DNA of 64,000 bases, taken from positions 1,550,001 through 1,614,000 of the forward strand of contig JAPEUQ010000008.1 of NCBI GenBank assembly GCA_027946365.1, written 5' to 3'. Each line of letters begins with the position of its first letter. Position 1 is the stretch's first letter. The position numbers and the translations under genes were made by a program. This document shows positions 51,528 to 63,345 of this stretch, in pieces. The notes beneath the pieces are model-generated. The model was not told the origin of the DNA. It searched no databases and was given only the letters and a program-made list of their open reading frames with translations. This stretch comes from Kalmusia sp. IMI 367209 (Eukaryota > Ascomycota > Dothideomycetes > Pleosporales > Didymosphaeriaceae).

Positions 51528-52548
51528 CTACAAAGCCGGAGTATCTGCATACAAAACGCTCATGTATGCGTCTGGGTATCTTTGACCACCAGCTTCTGCA
51601 GCCTCCACAGCCTGTCGAATCTCCTGTTCTTCTTCAGTACTAAGCTTGACATCCAAGGAACCAACATTCTCCTTGAGCCTCTCCAGCCTTTGTGTCCCAG
51701 GAATTGGGAAGATATCTTCACCCTGCGCCAGCAACCAGGCAAGCACTAGTTGTCCCGTCGCCACACTCTTCTTCTTCGCTAGCTCGGCCAAATGGTCAAC
51801 AAGTTTCAAATTCTTAGGGAAGTTCTCTTTTGAAAAGCGCGGTGCGAATTTGCGGAAGTCGCCATCCTCGAAATCATCAGGCGATGAATATTGACCGGTA
51901 AACATTCCACGTCCCAAAGGCGAATAGGCGACAATTGCAACGCCAAGCTCGCGCGCTGTGCGCATGAGATTGATCTGCTTCGACTCAATTTCCAGCGCGA
52001 AGGGGTTATATTCGACTTGCACGGCAGTTATGGGGTGCACCGCATGCGCGCGGCGGAGCGAGTCGGACGAGCATTCCGAGAGACCTAGGTACTTAAATTT
52101 GCCCTCATTCTTCAGCTCAACTAGCGCTTGTACCGTCTTCTCGATAGGCGTCTTCTTGTCAAGACGGTGTACGTAGTACAAATCGACATTCGGCAGACCC
52201 AACCTCTGCAGACTCTTTGCACAAGCTTGCTTTGCGTATTCTGGAGACGAGTCGATCTTGAAGGAACCGTCGTCCATTTTTCGGTTTGCGAATTTAGTCG
52301 CAAGGAAAATGTGTGAGCGTTTCTCAGGATTGGCTTTGAACCATTTGCCTAGGAGATCTTCATTGTCGCCGTACATATCTGCTGTGTCCCAAAAGCGTTC
52401 ACCTAGTTCGTAGGCAGCGTCGAGGAGGGCGAGGCGTTCCGAATCGGGCTTGGGCTTGCCGTAGAAAACGGAGAGTCCCATAAGGCCAAATCCCAGGCGG
52501 TTTACCTGGGGTCCGTTCTTTGCCTAAAGGAGCTGTGGGCAGAGACAT
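51528..52548 (-). CDS. Aldo-keto reductase (AKR13/YakC-like)
   Basis: NADPH-dependent carbonyl reductase fold. The clean frame starts at 52481 (MGLSVFYGKPKPD, 317 aa) and has the full tetrad: Asp32 and Tyr37 in WDTADMYGDNE, Lys63 in FLATKFANR, His105 in DLYYVHRLDKK. It also has KYLGLSECSSDSLRRAHAV, VEYNPFALEIE, VAIVAYSPLGRGMFTG, the coenzyme loop IPIPGTQR-like FPIPGTQRLERLKENV and QRYPDAYMSVLYAD. The family normally has some 20 more residues (MSLPTAPLG ... NGPQVNRLGFGL). These are encoded from 52548 but in another register, shifted by one base at AAAG (plus-strand TTT, 52519-52521). One A fewer would join them. The exact substrate is unknown. Confidence 0.85.
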
Positions 52549-54335
52549 ATTGTCAAGATTAAGGACGTATAGAGGAATTTAGTAGGTGGGAAGAGTGCAG
52601 GCGAATAGAAGAGTTAGATATATGATGACTGAGTGGACGTGATGAAGATCAATCGAACCCTTTATACCTCGAAGTCCTCGCGCCGGACTTGTTCGCTACC
52701 TCATAGCTCCGCAATTGCCCCGCTATGGCTAATTCATATTTTATCGTTCGGACGGTAGACCTTGGGTTTCAGTGTAGCGGCATTAACCAGGACCTGCACG
52801 GCTTGGTACTTAACGCCGACACAACCAATGCTGTCACGGGGGGTAACAGCAAGAATTAACGCGGCTACCAATAAAATCTACTAAGAGGACTGTAGCTGCA
52901 TGACGTATCCCGAGAAAGACGGTCGTCTTGTATGCGGGGTTAAAGTACTGGCGTATGGTGGTTATATCCGAGACCGGACTAAATCGATCAGCTAAACTCC
53001 AGTTGAACACGAAGATTAAGATTATCTCAGAATTAGTTTGGAACTTCACATGACTCTGCCATATATCATGCTATTTCTATAATCAACAGAAGTAAGATTA
53101 CCTAGGGTACATATGTACTATGACATGTACACCTTGCATATTGCGATTGTTTGCTTGGCGCCCCTTGAAGGGCTCAATTAATTCGCCAACTACGAATTCA
53201 TCGCCATACTGGTCATCTTACTAAGCTGAGTGTCGAATCATTGTACATCAGGCATTTGTTTTCAAACAACTATGTTGTAATAGTCGTGAATAGGTATCTA
53301 ATGAAATGAAGTTAAGGTTGACAGAAAGGACCTGAGATAATGAGGGCATGAGCAGAGCCCAAAGCGAATGACAACAGAGATAACAGATAAAATTAAAGAA
53401 ATTGATGATACAGATACAATATAGAAGAACGAGAGGTGGCTCACTGTGATACAGTGTCCGGAGAGGAAATCCGACCGTATACTTTCTTGTCTAGTCACAG
53501 TCACATACGCTTTTACTTTGATGAGCAATTCTCACAGGCCGTAAGACAACTTTGAAGGCTATCGTCGTCTGTATCATGGGGCCTAGACTCTGTCATACTA
53601 CTCCTTCTCAGTAGATTGAGTTTCTGCACGCCAGGCTATCTGTCCATTTAGGTGGATGCACATGATCAGCAACCACCGGATTTTGCTTGCGCGGTGGGTA
53701 TTATCTAGTCCCAAAGGAAGCCTTTCTCTTGATCTTTCGCACTCTTAGAATATTGATTGGCTTCCAAGGAGGAAGAAAACATGACAACAGTAGAAGAAGT
53801 TGCAAATAAAATAAGTTTATGTAGTCTTATTCCTAACGAGTGGAACGATCAGTCGAAATTCTCTTCGGGCTTATATTGGAGTATATTAAGTCTTCGTAAA
53901 TCTATACCCGGAAACCTTGCATAAATTAATTTGCCAGACGAACATGTCTATCGCGCTATAGACAGTGTGATTTTACACCAAGTGCCTCAGTGTGTCCGGC
54001 AGGGACAATTGGTCGGTGGTGAGTGCAATCAAGATAGCTCGACGAGAGTTAGAAGAGATTCGAATATACTATTTTTGTTTTTAGAATCGTCTCCAATGTA
54101 GGTGAAGTCGGGATCTTAGAGTTGCACTGGTCACGTGCGATGAGTCATGGACTTATGTCATCCATCATGCCGTTTCTTGCATCGTCTTGCAAGGCTTACA
54201 AACTCTCCACGACAATTGGCCTCCACAACAATTAGAATACGTATGAAGACACACAATCCAGCGTATTCATCACAACACAGTGCTAAAATCCACCGGCTAA
54301 CACGCTGAAGGCCACTAACGTCTCGCAGCGACAGC
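52549..54335. other. Intergenic region between AKR and PPCDC genes
   Basis: 1.8 kb between divergent starts. No ORF longer than 76 codons has support. Composition is moderately AT-rich without the RIP pattern of the repeats. It holds both promoters; nothing else seen. Confidence 0.45.
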
Positions 54336-55109
54336 ATGTCCATCTTCATAGAGAATCTCATACCGCTTAAACTAAAACCGGTGCGCAACTCAGACCCACA
54401 TGCGCTTCCCCTCGAGGATGAGAAGTTACATCTTCTGCTATGCGCCACAGGCTCAGTAGCCACCATCAAGATACCGAACATAGTGCAGATGCTATCGAAA
54501 CACACAAATCTCTCGGTTCGCCTTGTTTTTACCGAAGCTGCGAGGAAATTCCTGTGCGGGCAAAGCGCGGAACAGCCTTCGATAGAAGACATAGAAGCCC
54601 TTCCAAATGTAGACGGCATATACTTCGATGAGGATGAGTGGAGTGAACCCTGGGTGCGCGGCAACAAGATCCTGCATATTGAGCTCAGGCGCTGGGCCGA
54701 TATCATGGTTGTTGCACCGCTTAGTGCTGATATGCTCGCAAAGATTACGCAAGGTTGGTCGGACAATCTTCTCCTCTCTGTTGTACGCGCATGGGATACA
54801 ACTGGGGAGCTAGATCCGGTACGCGACCTTCCTGGTGTCGAAAGCTTTCAGAATGGAGCTAGGAAGAAGAGGATACTGGTCGCACCTTCGATGAATACGG
54901 CTATGTGGAAGCAACCAATCACAAGCAAGCAGGTGGACATATTGGATGATGAGTGGGGTGTTAATAACGGGGGATGGTTTGAGGTGCTCTTGCCCATGGA
55001 GAAGCAATTGGCATGCGGGGACGTGGGAGGCGGGGCTATGAAAGATTGGAGGGAAATTGTGGAGGTCATAGAAGATAGACTGGGGCTAAGTAGTGCTGTC
55101 GCGACATAA
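54336..55109 (+). CDS. Phosphopantothenoylcysteine decarboxylase (flavoprotein, HAL3/CAB3 family)
   Basis: Converts 4'-phosphopantothenoylcysteine to phosphopantetheine in coenzyme A synthesis, using FMN. Single exon, 257 aa. It has the flavoprotein fold start LHLLLCATGSVATIKIPNIV (residues 31-50), the catalytic His114 in ILHIELRRWADIMVVAPLS, the substrate-clamp motif PSMNTAMW (Asn187) and Cys227 in the ACGD motif (QLACGDVGGGAM). All key residues are present in a single chain. In yeast the activity is split between Cab3 and Hal3/Vhs3 subunits with long acidic tails; this protein lacks such a tail, so it could form a homotrimer as in plants and animals. Confidence 0.92.
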   Translation: MSIFIENLIPLKLKPVRNSDPHALPLEDEKLHLLLCATGSVATIKIPNIVQMLSKHTNLSVRLVFTEAARKFLCGQSAEQPSIEDIEALPNVDGIYFDEDEWSEPWVRGNKILHIELRRWADIMVVAPLSADMLAKITQGWSDNLLLSVVRAWDTTGELDPVRDLPGVESFQNGARKKRILVAPSMNTAMWKQPITSKQVDILDDEWGVNNGGWFEVLLPMEKQLACGDVGGGAMKDWREIVEVIEDRLGLSSAVAT

Positions 55110-56566
55110 TGCACTTGGGCTTCCAGTCTGAAGAATTCACATTCCCGAAATTCAAGGATGTATGGCTACGAAAGCGCCCCGATAGATGTCTGCTGTAAAG
55201 TATGACCTATAATCATGGATATAGCTGCTAACCGCACCTTGACAGATTTCGAATTTTGTGGACGTCTGAGTCAAGCTGTATATATTCATCGATATCGAAC
55301 CTGCCACTTCGTCGAATCAAACCGGGATTCCTTGGTTTTCTTGGCCATGAATTTGGATAGGTTCAAACCCACAAGCGTATGCTGAACTCGTATGTCACGA
55401 AGAATTTTCGCTTTGAATTAATATTGAGAGGTGGAGCATGTTCAATCTGAGCGTAACAATCGCAGAGTAAGCTTGGCTTCATCCATGCACCCTGCCAAGT
55501 TCTTGGGAGACTCAAAATAGCCGTCGCGCGAAGCTTTCGCCAACACTGCGATGCCCGCTTGCCTCTCTTAGCTAGCATCAAGGTGCGCCAAGAATTTTCT
55601 GGTTCAGCTTGAGGTCGAGCCCGATCAGCTTTTTATGACTGCGTCAGCATGTTCAATTCTCTTTTGTACATCATATTACGTTCCATCGCATGTTGGGCAT
55701 ATTGCGGCGCTTACCCGCATCAAGGATCATGTGTCAAAAGTGCGAGGAAACAGTCGACACAGGAGTCCTGAGTAAATTCACTGGGTTCGCATGCCGCCTC
55801 GCGGAATGCCAAGCGGGTGTTCAGCGTCCAAAAGCCTAAAACGGTGATGCATCAGCGAAAGTTCGAAGCTTGGACTGTATAGGCCTTTAAGCTTGAATCC
55901 TCTAGCGTGCGTCTCATCCAGCTATCTGGTCTTTTTCAGCCCCCACAGACCTCCTATTGGCCCTTGACGTTCCCTTCATTGAGTGCTCGAATCACAGATG
56001 AAGTGCACCCTCATAAGATGCTCTCAAAGAACATACGCTCTCTACGAACACCTTTCACTCTGTCTTTACGTATGAGGATAGGACCGGTCTTGATTGTCGA
56101 AAAAGTCAGTACTCTACGGTCGGTTCCCACCCAAGACAGCAACATCATTCATCTGTTTAAATGAGCACCGACCTGTCGCGCGTAAGCCACACGCATTGAC
56201 CCTTTTTCGTACGTCGGCGTAATACGGACCATCTCTATCCAACGCCAACTCCTTTGCTCAGCCCTCTATACATGAGGCTCATTTCATCGCTTAGGGCGTA
56301 CCTCACGTTTTACTCGATAAGTACATGTTTGGGGCCAAATCATAGATACTTTTGGTGAAAGCCAAGACGGGGCACGGGCACAAGCTGTAGGTAGGATTCA
56401 GTTCTGCTTTGTTATATAGAATGAAGAAGTCCCTCAGTCACTTCACTTCGTGGGGTACGGGCCTCTCATTACGGTTACAGACCGCACGTTTCTTTTCGTC
56501 TTTCGTTTTGACGTTACGGAGACTTCGCTGTTTCTATTGTTCTGTTCTTTATATTGATACGGAAAA
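55110..56566. other. Intergenic region with no supported gene
   Basis: 1.46 kb between two plus-strand genes. The ORF at 55907-56164 has no domain. A pyrimidine-rich stretch at about 56480-56560 just before the protease ATG is compatible with a 5' UTR. Confidence 0.45.
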
Positions 56567-58913
56567 ATGTTGGGCAGAAGTCTTCTCCTGGCTTCGGCCG
56601 CTGCATTTGTGTCTGTTAAGAGCGAGGAGTCTACGAGTGATGAACCGTGTGCGGCTATTGCTGCTCTAGCAGCACAAAATGCTCTATCTTTCCCTGCTGG
56701 GCTCGCCTTCGATTGTTTGAACTCAGTACCGGTTGACGTGGAAGGCGATAAGAAACTCATTGATGATTTGAAGATTGCATGGCAGTGGCATTCGGATATC
56801 ACGTGGCTCAAAAACCCGCCTTCGGACTGGGAAAATGGGCCCCTGGATATGATGACCGAGTTGGACAACATCAAAGACCATTTGGATAAATTCGACAGCG
56901 AGTACCTCGTTCAACTCGCTATCCAAAAGATCGCTATGCGCACGGGCGATTACCATCTCAACTATGTCCCAGATATTCTGCAGGTGTTCCAGTGGAGGCG
57001 AGACATCAGTATCGTGGCGCTATCTGAGGACGGCGTCGCGTCGCCAAAGCTCTACATAACCTTCGACGCGCTCAAGGTCGCTGACGGAAACATCACCGAA
57101 TCGGAAATCTCGGATATCACGAAGATCAATGGAGAAGATGCGTTCCCATATCTAGAGAATTTGGCGCAGTGGGAGCAGTACAGAGATACTGATGGCCGTC
57201 TCAACAGCCTCTGGGCCAAAGGCGACACTCTTTCACCTGGTGCTTTCATGGTTCAGTCGCGATTTGACGGCGCTGAGACAAACATCACCTTCGCCAACGG
57301 TACAGAGATCGTTTTTGAGAACTCTGCGTGGACAAACGAGGATTTCACGGGTGTAAAGGATGGCAAATCATTCTGGGATACGTTCTGCCAGGGCGATATC
57401 TTCGGAGGGCATGCTGGTGACAACGACCAGGGAATTTGGAAGCCGACATATGGTCAGCCTCGCGAGGCAGCTGTAATCCCAAAAAATACCTACCACAAGC
57501 GTCACAACAAGCGCGCCATCGTACCTGCGCGCTTCCCAGAAGCTGTCGTTGAGGCTGTAAGCGGAGCGGTCGCGGGATACTTCTTGAATGGTGAGGGCTA
57601 CGATGACATCGCCGTACTAAAGATCATCACTTTCGACCCCAAGAACGATGAATACGGTTTCGAATTCCAGGCCGTTGTCTCGGAGTTCTTCAAGGCATGC
57701 ATCGACCAGGGCAAGTCACAACTGATCATTGACTTGCGCGAGAATCTAGGTGGCTCGGTCCAATTGTTCCTCGATGTTTTCATGCAGATGTTTCCTCACA
57801 GGACGCCATGGCAGGGCTCGAGGTACAGGGCGAACCCCCATTTCAAGCTCATCGGCGATGCTGTCAGCGAAATCTACAACAACGATACGATGCATGAATA
57901 TTACAAGGAGATGTGGAATGCGACTGTCAACGAGCACTATAGGTACTGGGCGTACTCGCACTTCACTGATGCACAGGGCAAACAATTCGAGAACTGGGAG
58001 CAGTTCAAGGGACCCGAGCTTTTCCACGATGACCAGTACACTAAGACGATGAGATACAATGTAAGCATCACCGCGACGCATATGTTGATGGATCTTTACT
58101 TACACATACCAGTACTCCAACGCAGATGACGTCTCAGTCCGCTGGGGTGACTTCAAATTCACCGACCCGACCGGCCTCCAAACCCCCTTCAACCACTCCA
58201 ACATCGTCATGTTCACCGATGCGCTCTGCGGCTCCGCATGCGCCGCCATACACGAAGAGCTCAAAAACAACGGCGGCATTCGCTCCGTCACCGTAGGCGG
58301 ACGCCCTATAGCCGGCCCTATCCAGGTCGTCTCCGGCACCAAGGGAGGCGAAGTCATCCCCATAATGTACGGAATCGAAGACGCAGAGCACATGCGCAAC
58401 ATGTCTCGCACTTTCGACTTGAAGTCGTACCCGGCGGGCGAGGCCACGCTGGATGAGCTCATCGGCACAGAGCAACTCCAGAAGCGTGCTGGAAATGCGC
58501 AGACCCGCCTTCAAGTGCAACTTGAGATGCGCAAGGGCGATAAGACATCTACCCCGCTCCAATATACTTACGAAGCGGCCGACTGCAGGATCTTCTATAC
58601 GCACGAGAGCTTTGCGGATCCTGATACAGCTTGGAAGCAGGTTTGGGACGCGTTCGTGGATACCAGCAAGTGTGTGGCGGGATCGACAGGCCATAATTCG
58701 AGTATTAGTGGCGGGTTCGTACCGTATGGACCGTGGGCGTTGAAGGATGAGGATTTGCCGGTCCCGCAGGGACAGGAGACTCCGGCAAGTGAGGAGCAGG
58801 CGACGACGACTGAGAAGCCGAAGCCGATCAAGTTTGACGGCGCTGGGAATCAGATGAGCTCTTCGGTTGGGGCGCTATTGATCGTGGTTTTGGTTGCGGT
58901 GATGCAATTGTAG
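56567..58913 (+). CDS. Secreted, probably GPI-anchored S41-family serine protease-like protein
   Basis: Exons are 56567-58060 and 58113-58913 (52-nt intron, GTAAGC..CAG), 764 aa. A signal peptide (MLGRSLLLASAAAFVSV) is followed by a Cys-containing leader (DEPCAAIAALAAQNAL). The N-terminal part has GDYHLNYVPDILQVFQWRR. The S41 fold is seen in LIIDLRENLGGSVQLFLDVF and NIVMFTDALCGSACA, with the probable nucleophile at Ser539, and GGRPIAGPIQVVSGTKGGE. The end (GNQMSSSVGALLIVVLVAV) is a GPI-type or membrane tail. It resembles the fungal CPAF-like tail-specific proteases thought to act outside the cell. Splicing is required to join the catalytic Ser to the rest. Confidence 0.88.
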
Positions 58914-59069
58914 GAGATTTAGAGAGATGTGATTTGAGTGTTTGTTCAATTTGATACCCTGGATGTAACCAATCGCTATCTAGTCGAGAGTGCAATATGT
59001 TCGCTTCGTAAACTTCTCGGTAAGAAGTAGGTAGGTCTCACTCGAACCTATGGCCGTACAGCTACACTC
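58914..59069. other. Convergent intergenic stretch between protease and large unknown gene
   Basis: Short 3' flanks only. Confidence 0.4.
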
Positions 59070-62000
59070 TCATTTCTCCATCTCATCCTCCTCCTCGTCA
59101 AGCAGCTCGTCGATCTCCCTTCTTCTCCTCTCCTTCTCAGCTTCTCCCTCACTTAGCTTGTCATTCTCATTCAACCTCTGATTGACCGTACACCCCGGTC
59201 CCCTCCTCTCCTCAGCACCCAACTCCACCCCTGATCAACGTAAACTCCCACCCTCCCACACACTCCCCTTCTCCTCTCAGTCATTAAACCCTTCCCCGTC
59301 TTCCACCTCTTGGTAAGCGCCTCCTCTCTCTCTTCACCCTCCCTAGATTTCGTCATCATCCCGAAGATTTGCACCAGCTTCTCATACACATATCGATGCG
59401 GCCCGCGCACATCCTCGGGGTTCTTCAATTGTTTCTTCTCAGTGCGAAAGCGCGGATGGTTGGGCGGCGGGGCGTACGTCTCCAGGACTTCGGCGTGATT
59501 GCGGCGCACACGAGTGAGGATGTTGTCCCAGATATTGGCTGGGAGGAAGATGGCTCTGGAAAGGGAAAAGACATTGGTAGAGGGATGCGTGTAGCCCAGG
59601 ATGAGACAGTCGGTTGCTGAGTGAAGTGAGGTAGGGGCGGTTTGGGGGAGCACGATCTTGGGTATATAGATCTGGATAGGAATTCCATTGGGGATGAGGG
59701 CGAATGGGGAGGCGAGGGAAAGATTGTTGGCGAGGTTGGCTAGAGGCGATAATGAAGGGAGTTGATTACTGATACCCGAAAAGGGTAAGGGAAGATCGGG
59801 TTGGGGTGGTTGGATGTTGGGAGGCGGAGGCGCTCGGTTGGAAGCCTGTGAAAGTGGTCGAAGTTGCCTATGGGAGAAAGATGTAAGACTTTGAGGGTCC
59901 GGTGTATTGATCAATGATGTGGAATGCGGAACCGTAGATGGTACCGCTTGCGAGGGTGAGGTCAGGCTTGAGGTCGGTGTTGGTAGCAGACTTTGAGTTC
60001 CTGATGCTACTGAGGAACCATTCGACAATCTCAAGGGTTGCGCCTGAACAGGCATCACTGATGGGATGCTGTTCAGATGTAGGTCTGGTATTGAACCTGG
60101 ACTGTACGATCCTTGATTATATGTAGGCTGTGACATTTGCCCTTGTACTGGAGGGTTCCATCTTAGCTGCGTGGTCGTGATAGCTGGTAAGTTTGATGGA
60201 GCAGATAATGCGGGTTGTTGCACCTCTTCCCTTCCTACAATGTCATTGCGTTGGTCTTCACTTCCTCCATGACCACCAGATCCTACCCTCTGTGGGGTTT
60301 GTATCCTCGAGTTCTGGGAGAGCTGTCCTCCTACAGAGCTTCCGATTGTTCCACCGCGCCTCCTTATAGCCTGAAGAGTCTGTAAGAAGACAATATGCGG
60401 GTTGAGAGTCTGTGAAAGCAGCTGAGAATGGGATCCCGTATATGGTGCTGCGCGAGGAATTGTCATGGCATTTGACAAACTGGAGCCGTTGTGCGTTTGT
60501 GGATTCAATGACGGCAACTGTACTCCATTGTTAGGAGGTAAAGGGGGTGGAGGCCGTGCTCCCACTGACTGTCCTGCATGACCCAACATTCCATTCAAGT
60601 GACCTGCAGTCTGTACTGATGACTGACCATATGCCTGTTGTTGCAGATATGATTGTCTTTGCATCATGGTCTGATCATTCGTTTGCCTATGCTGTTGCTC
60701 TATTTGTCGGCTCACTGGTAGCAGAGATATTCTACCAGGCGGAGGAACGGGCACTTGCGGTCGCGCTCCTATAGATGTTCTAGCTGAAGGAGCAGGTATT
60801 GTAAATTGAGATCTACCGGTCAACGCAGATTGTTGTGGTGTTTGATTTTGGGTGTTGAGTGTTGGATAAAGCCGACGTACAGCCTCTCGTGCCTGGGGGG
60901 TCAAAAACGGGATGAGGCTAGTTAGCTGTTCGGAGTCAAGATGCCGCACGAAGGAAGGAATAGCCGGATCCGTAGGTGAATCATACTGTGGAACCGAAGG
61001 AATAGCAGCTGGAAGAGGCTCTGGAGGTGCACTTGGCGTTGGGTCCATGGCATCTTCATCAGGATCGTCATCGTCGTCCAGATCATCCGAATAGTCTGAA
61101 AAGTCCGAATAGTCATCGTCGTCCATGGCCTCGCCGCTAGAATCACCATCTCGTAACGGCTGACTTGAAATATCGTGCGGCAGAGGATCAGTTGACGGAC
61201 ACGTAACGGCTCTTGCAAAAACTTTCGACCTCACTTTCCCAAGCATCGGCCTGGGAACGAACTTGATGGTGGGATCGCGTTGTTTAGTCATGCCTTTCAA
61301 TTTGGCCAGGAATGCAGCGAATGTAGCTGGGCGACTGGGCTGTGCTGGGGTTGAGGGTATCAGGGCCGATGGGAGCATTGAACCCTCGGATGATGATGTA
61401 CTAGTCGCTGCAGCTACACGCGCTTCTTCTGCCAATCGTCTGCTGATAGCAACTTCTTTTTGTTTCTCACGTAGCTCCTTGGTCCCCTGACTATCGATAA
61501 ATACCCAATGTGCATAGGACTCGTCTCGGTAGTAATTGAAGAAACCGTCTCCGTTAGCATCCTCTGGTGTTTCTTTTGGGCTCATCGATTGCAGTTTCTT
61601 GTAATTCGCAATCTGTCTTCCCGTGATCCCAGCCTCCTGTAAAAGCCAGAACGCTCGTTGCCGATTCTTGTAGCAGGCTGCGTAGTATTGTCTTTGCTTT
61701 CCATAGTCGTGTGGAATATTGATAAGAGGTGGGAGAGGTTCATCCTTCGGGTCTATAGGTCGTTGGATCCCGAACTTGACCTCTTGATACTCTAAGCGTT
61801 CGCTCTGCTCAGTCAGCTTTTCTATCTCGTCCAGGGCTGGTGGCTTCTTCCGCATAAGTCTCTCGCCCATCTTCTCCGCGGCTTTTTCAAGTCTGTCCTC
61901 TTCCTTATCTTTACTATCCTCGTTGAACAGAGGTAACGGGTGGTACTCGTACAGCCACAAGCTCGGAATTTCCTTCCTGAGCGCAGCCTTCAACGCTGAA

Positions 62001-62509
62001 CCCCCGCCTTCGTAGTAATCGATCCATTGGTATAGAAACTCGACAAAGTTGGGGACAAGCTTGCTGTGGACTTGCACAATGTCGATAAGAATTCGCAAGA
62101 TGTCATCCTCTTGAAACAGCTCCTGGTGAAGAGTACGTCGTTCACAAATTGTCAGCGCAGGCTCTTTCCGCTTTGCTGGCTCAGCATTTCTTGCCGCTTT
62201 GAACTGGACCTCCGTTCGCTGTTTCTTCACAGCAGGTGAAACGGGCGCATCTTGAGTGAGCTTCTCCACCTCCCACTGCACACACCACGTCCACACTTCT
62301 TTATGCTCCTTTCGCGCGAAGCGATCAGTAAAGTCCTGGAGCAGGCCCATATATATCTCGTGGTTGGAGTCAATTCGGTACACAATCATGTTTTCGACGT
62401 ACTGCTCGTACGGCACGAGTGTGGGAAAGGGTACCACATTGCCGACGACATCTTGTATGTTGAGATAGCGGTCGTCGAGCAGGTCGAGCACTTTACCGTA
62501 GGATGTCAT
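59070..62509 (-). CDS. Large conserved-looking protein of unknown function, low-complexity C-terminal half
   Basis: I do not recognise it. The open frame runs 62509-59171 (1112 aa). The N-terminal 400 residues look folded and helical (LLDDRYLNIQDVVGNVVPF, EVWTWCVQWEVEKLT, DDILRILIDIVQVHSKLVP, FLYQWIDYYEGGG, YYAACYKNRQRAFWLLQEA, FFNYYRDESYAHWVFID). An acidic patch follows (DDDDYSDFSDYSDDLDDDDD), then about 450 residues rich in P, Q and S, then a short conserved-looking segment (QTAPTSLHSATDCLILGYTH and DVRGPHRYVYEKLVQIFGMM). The frame's last 40 residues are Arg/Gly-rich noise. A better end is probably spliced: after an acceptor near 59160 the frame reads LNENDKLSEGEAEKERRR to a stop at 59070. 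Nuclear scaffold or transcription co-factor is a guess. Confidence 0.65.
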
Positions 62510-62951
62510 GGTGGCGGAGGCCGGGTAACAGCGAAGTGAGTTGAGAGTCGTGTAGGAAAAGAGGATAGGCGCTCAGCAGGGTGGGCAGTTGTTGTGGTGC
62601 TGCTGTAAACTCGGGGCCCGTGCGTTATAGTTGGTGATAGCAGCAATTGAGTGAAGTCGACACGACAAATATGGCGCTCAACTATAAAACGCGAGGGACA
62701 AGCGTGACGAGTTTCAAGTGAGAGAGAAGTGGAGCGATGCGCAGGTAGGGAGAAGATGTGCAAAGTAAAAAAATCGATAGAAACGCGCAGCATACCTAGA
62801 CCCTTGCCGTGTAAGGTAGCATCTCCAAGCCTAAGCTCTTTTTCGCTTGCGCGTTGCCATCATTTGCTACGTCTTCTGCAACGAAGGGTATATCCGTGGT
62901 TCTCTAACACACTCTACCTGCCTCCTTCCCCTCCTCGCGCCGCATGACCCT
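62510..62951. promoter_or_regulatory. Promoter of the large unknown gene and 3' flank of MIC12
   Basis: 440 bp between tandem minus-strand genes; no additional ORF has support. Confidence 0.4.
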
Positions 62952-63345
62952 CTACTTCCCATCCCTAACCTTCTCTACCAACGTTCCCACTCTATCTTCT
63001 GCGTTCTCCCTCACCCTCCTCCAATCCGTCTCATAAACACCCCTCAGCCCACCCTCCAACGCCCGATTCCACTTGTCCTTCGCCATTTCTGCGAGTCCTG
63101 CCGGCACGACCCTCGCAACCGGTTCAGGAGCTGGCGGCTCCGGCTCAACGACGTGAGTGAGTACGTTTCGCTGCTGGCGCAGCAGCGCCGCTTGTGTGAG
63201 GCGGTTCTTGGTGTGGAGGGATACTGTAAGGTAGAGGACTGAGGCAGTGAGGGTGAAGCCTCCAAGCTACGGAACACGTTAAACTCTATATTTCGGGCCG
63301 AAGGAGGTATTGGGGAGATCGTACGAAGCCGGTCGTGAAGCCCAT
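62952..63345 (-). CDS. MIC12: MICOS complex subunit MIC12
   Basis: Small inner-membrane protein of the mitochondrial contact site and cristae organising system, linking Mic60 and Mic10 modules. Exon 1 is only 21 nt (63325-63345, MGFTTGF), intron 63267-63324 (GTACGA..TAG), exon 2 62952-63266; total 111 aa. The joined N-terminus GFLGGFTLTASVLYLTVSLH is a Gly-containing membrane segment, followed by the family signature RNRLTQAALLRQQ-like sequence, here KNRLTQAALLRQQRNVL. A Pro-rich linker precedes LAEMAKDKWNRALEGGLRG, with the end VEKVRDGK. Because of the tiny first exon, this gene is easily missed. Confidence 0.9.

Noticed and set aside
62847..63242. Plus-strand ORF over MIC12
   Set aside because: Antisense of the spliced MIC12 gene, which has the family signature.
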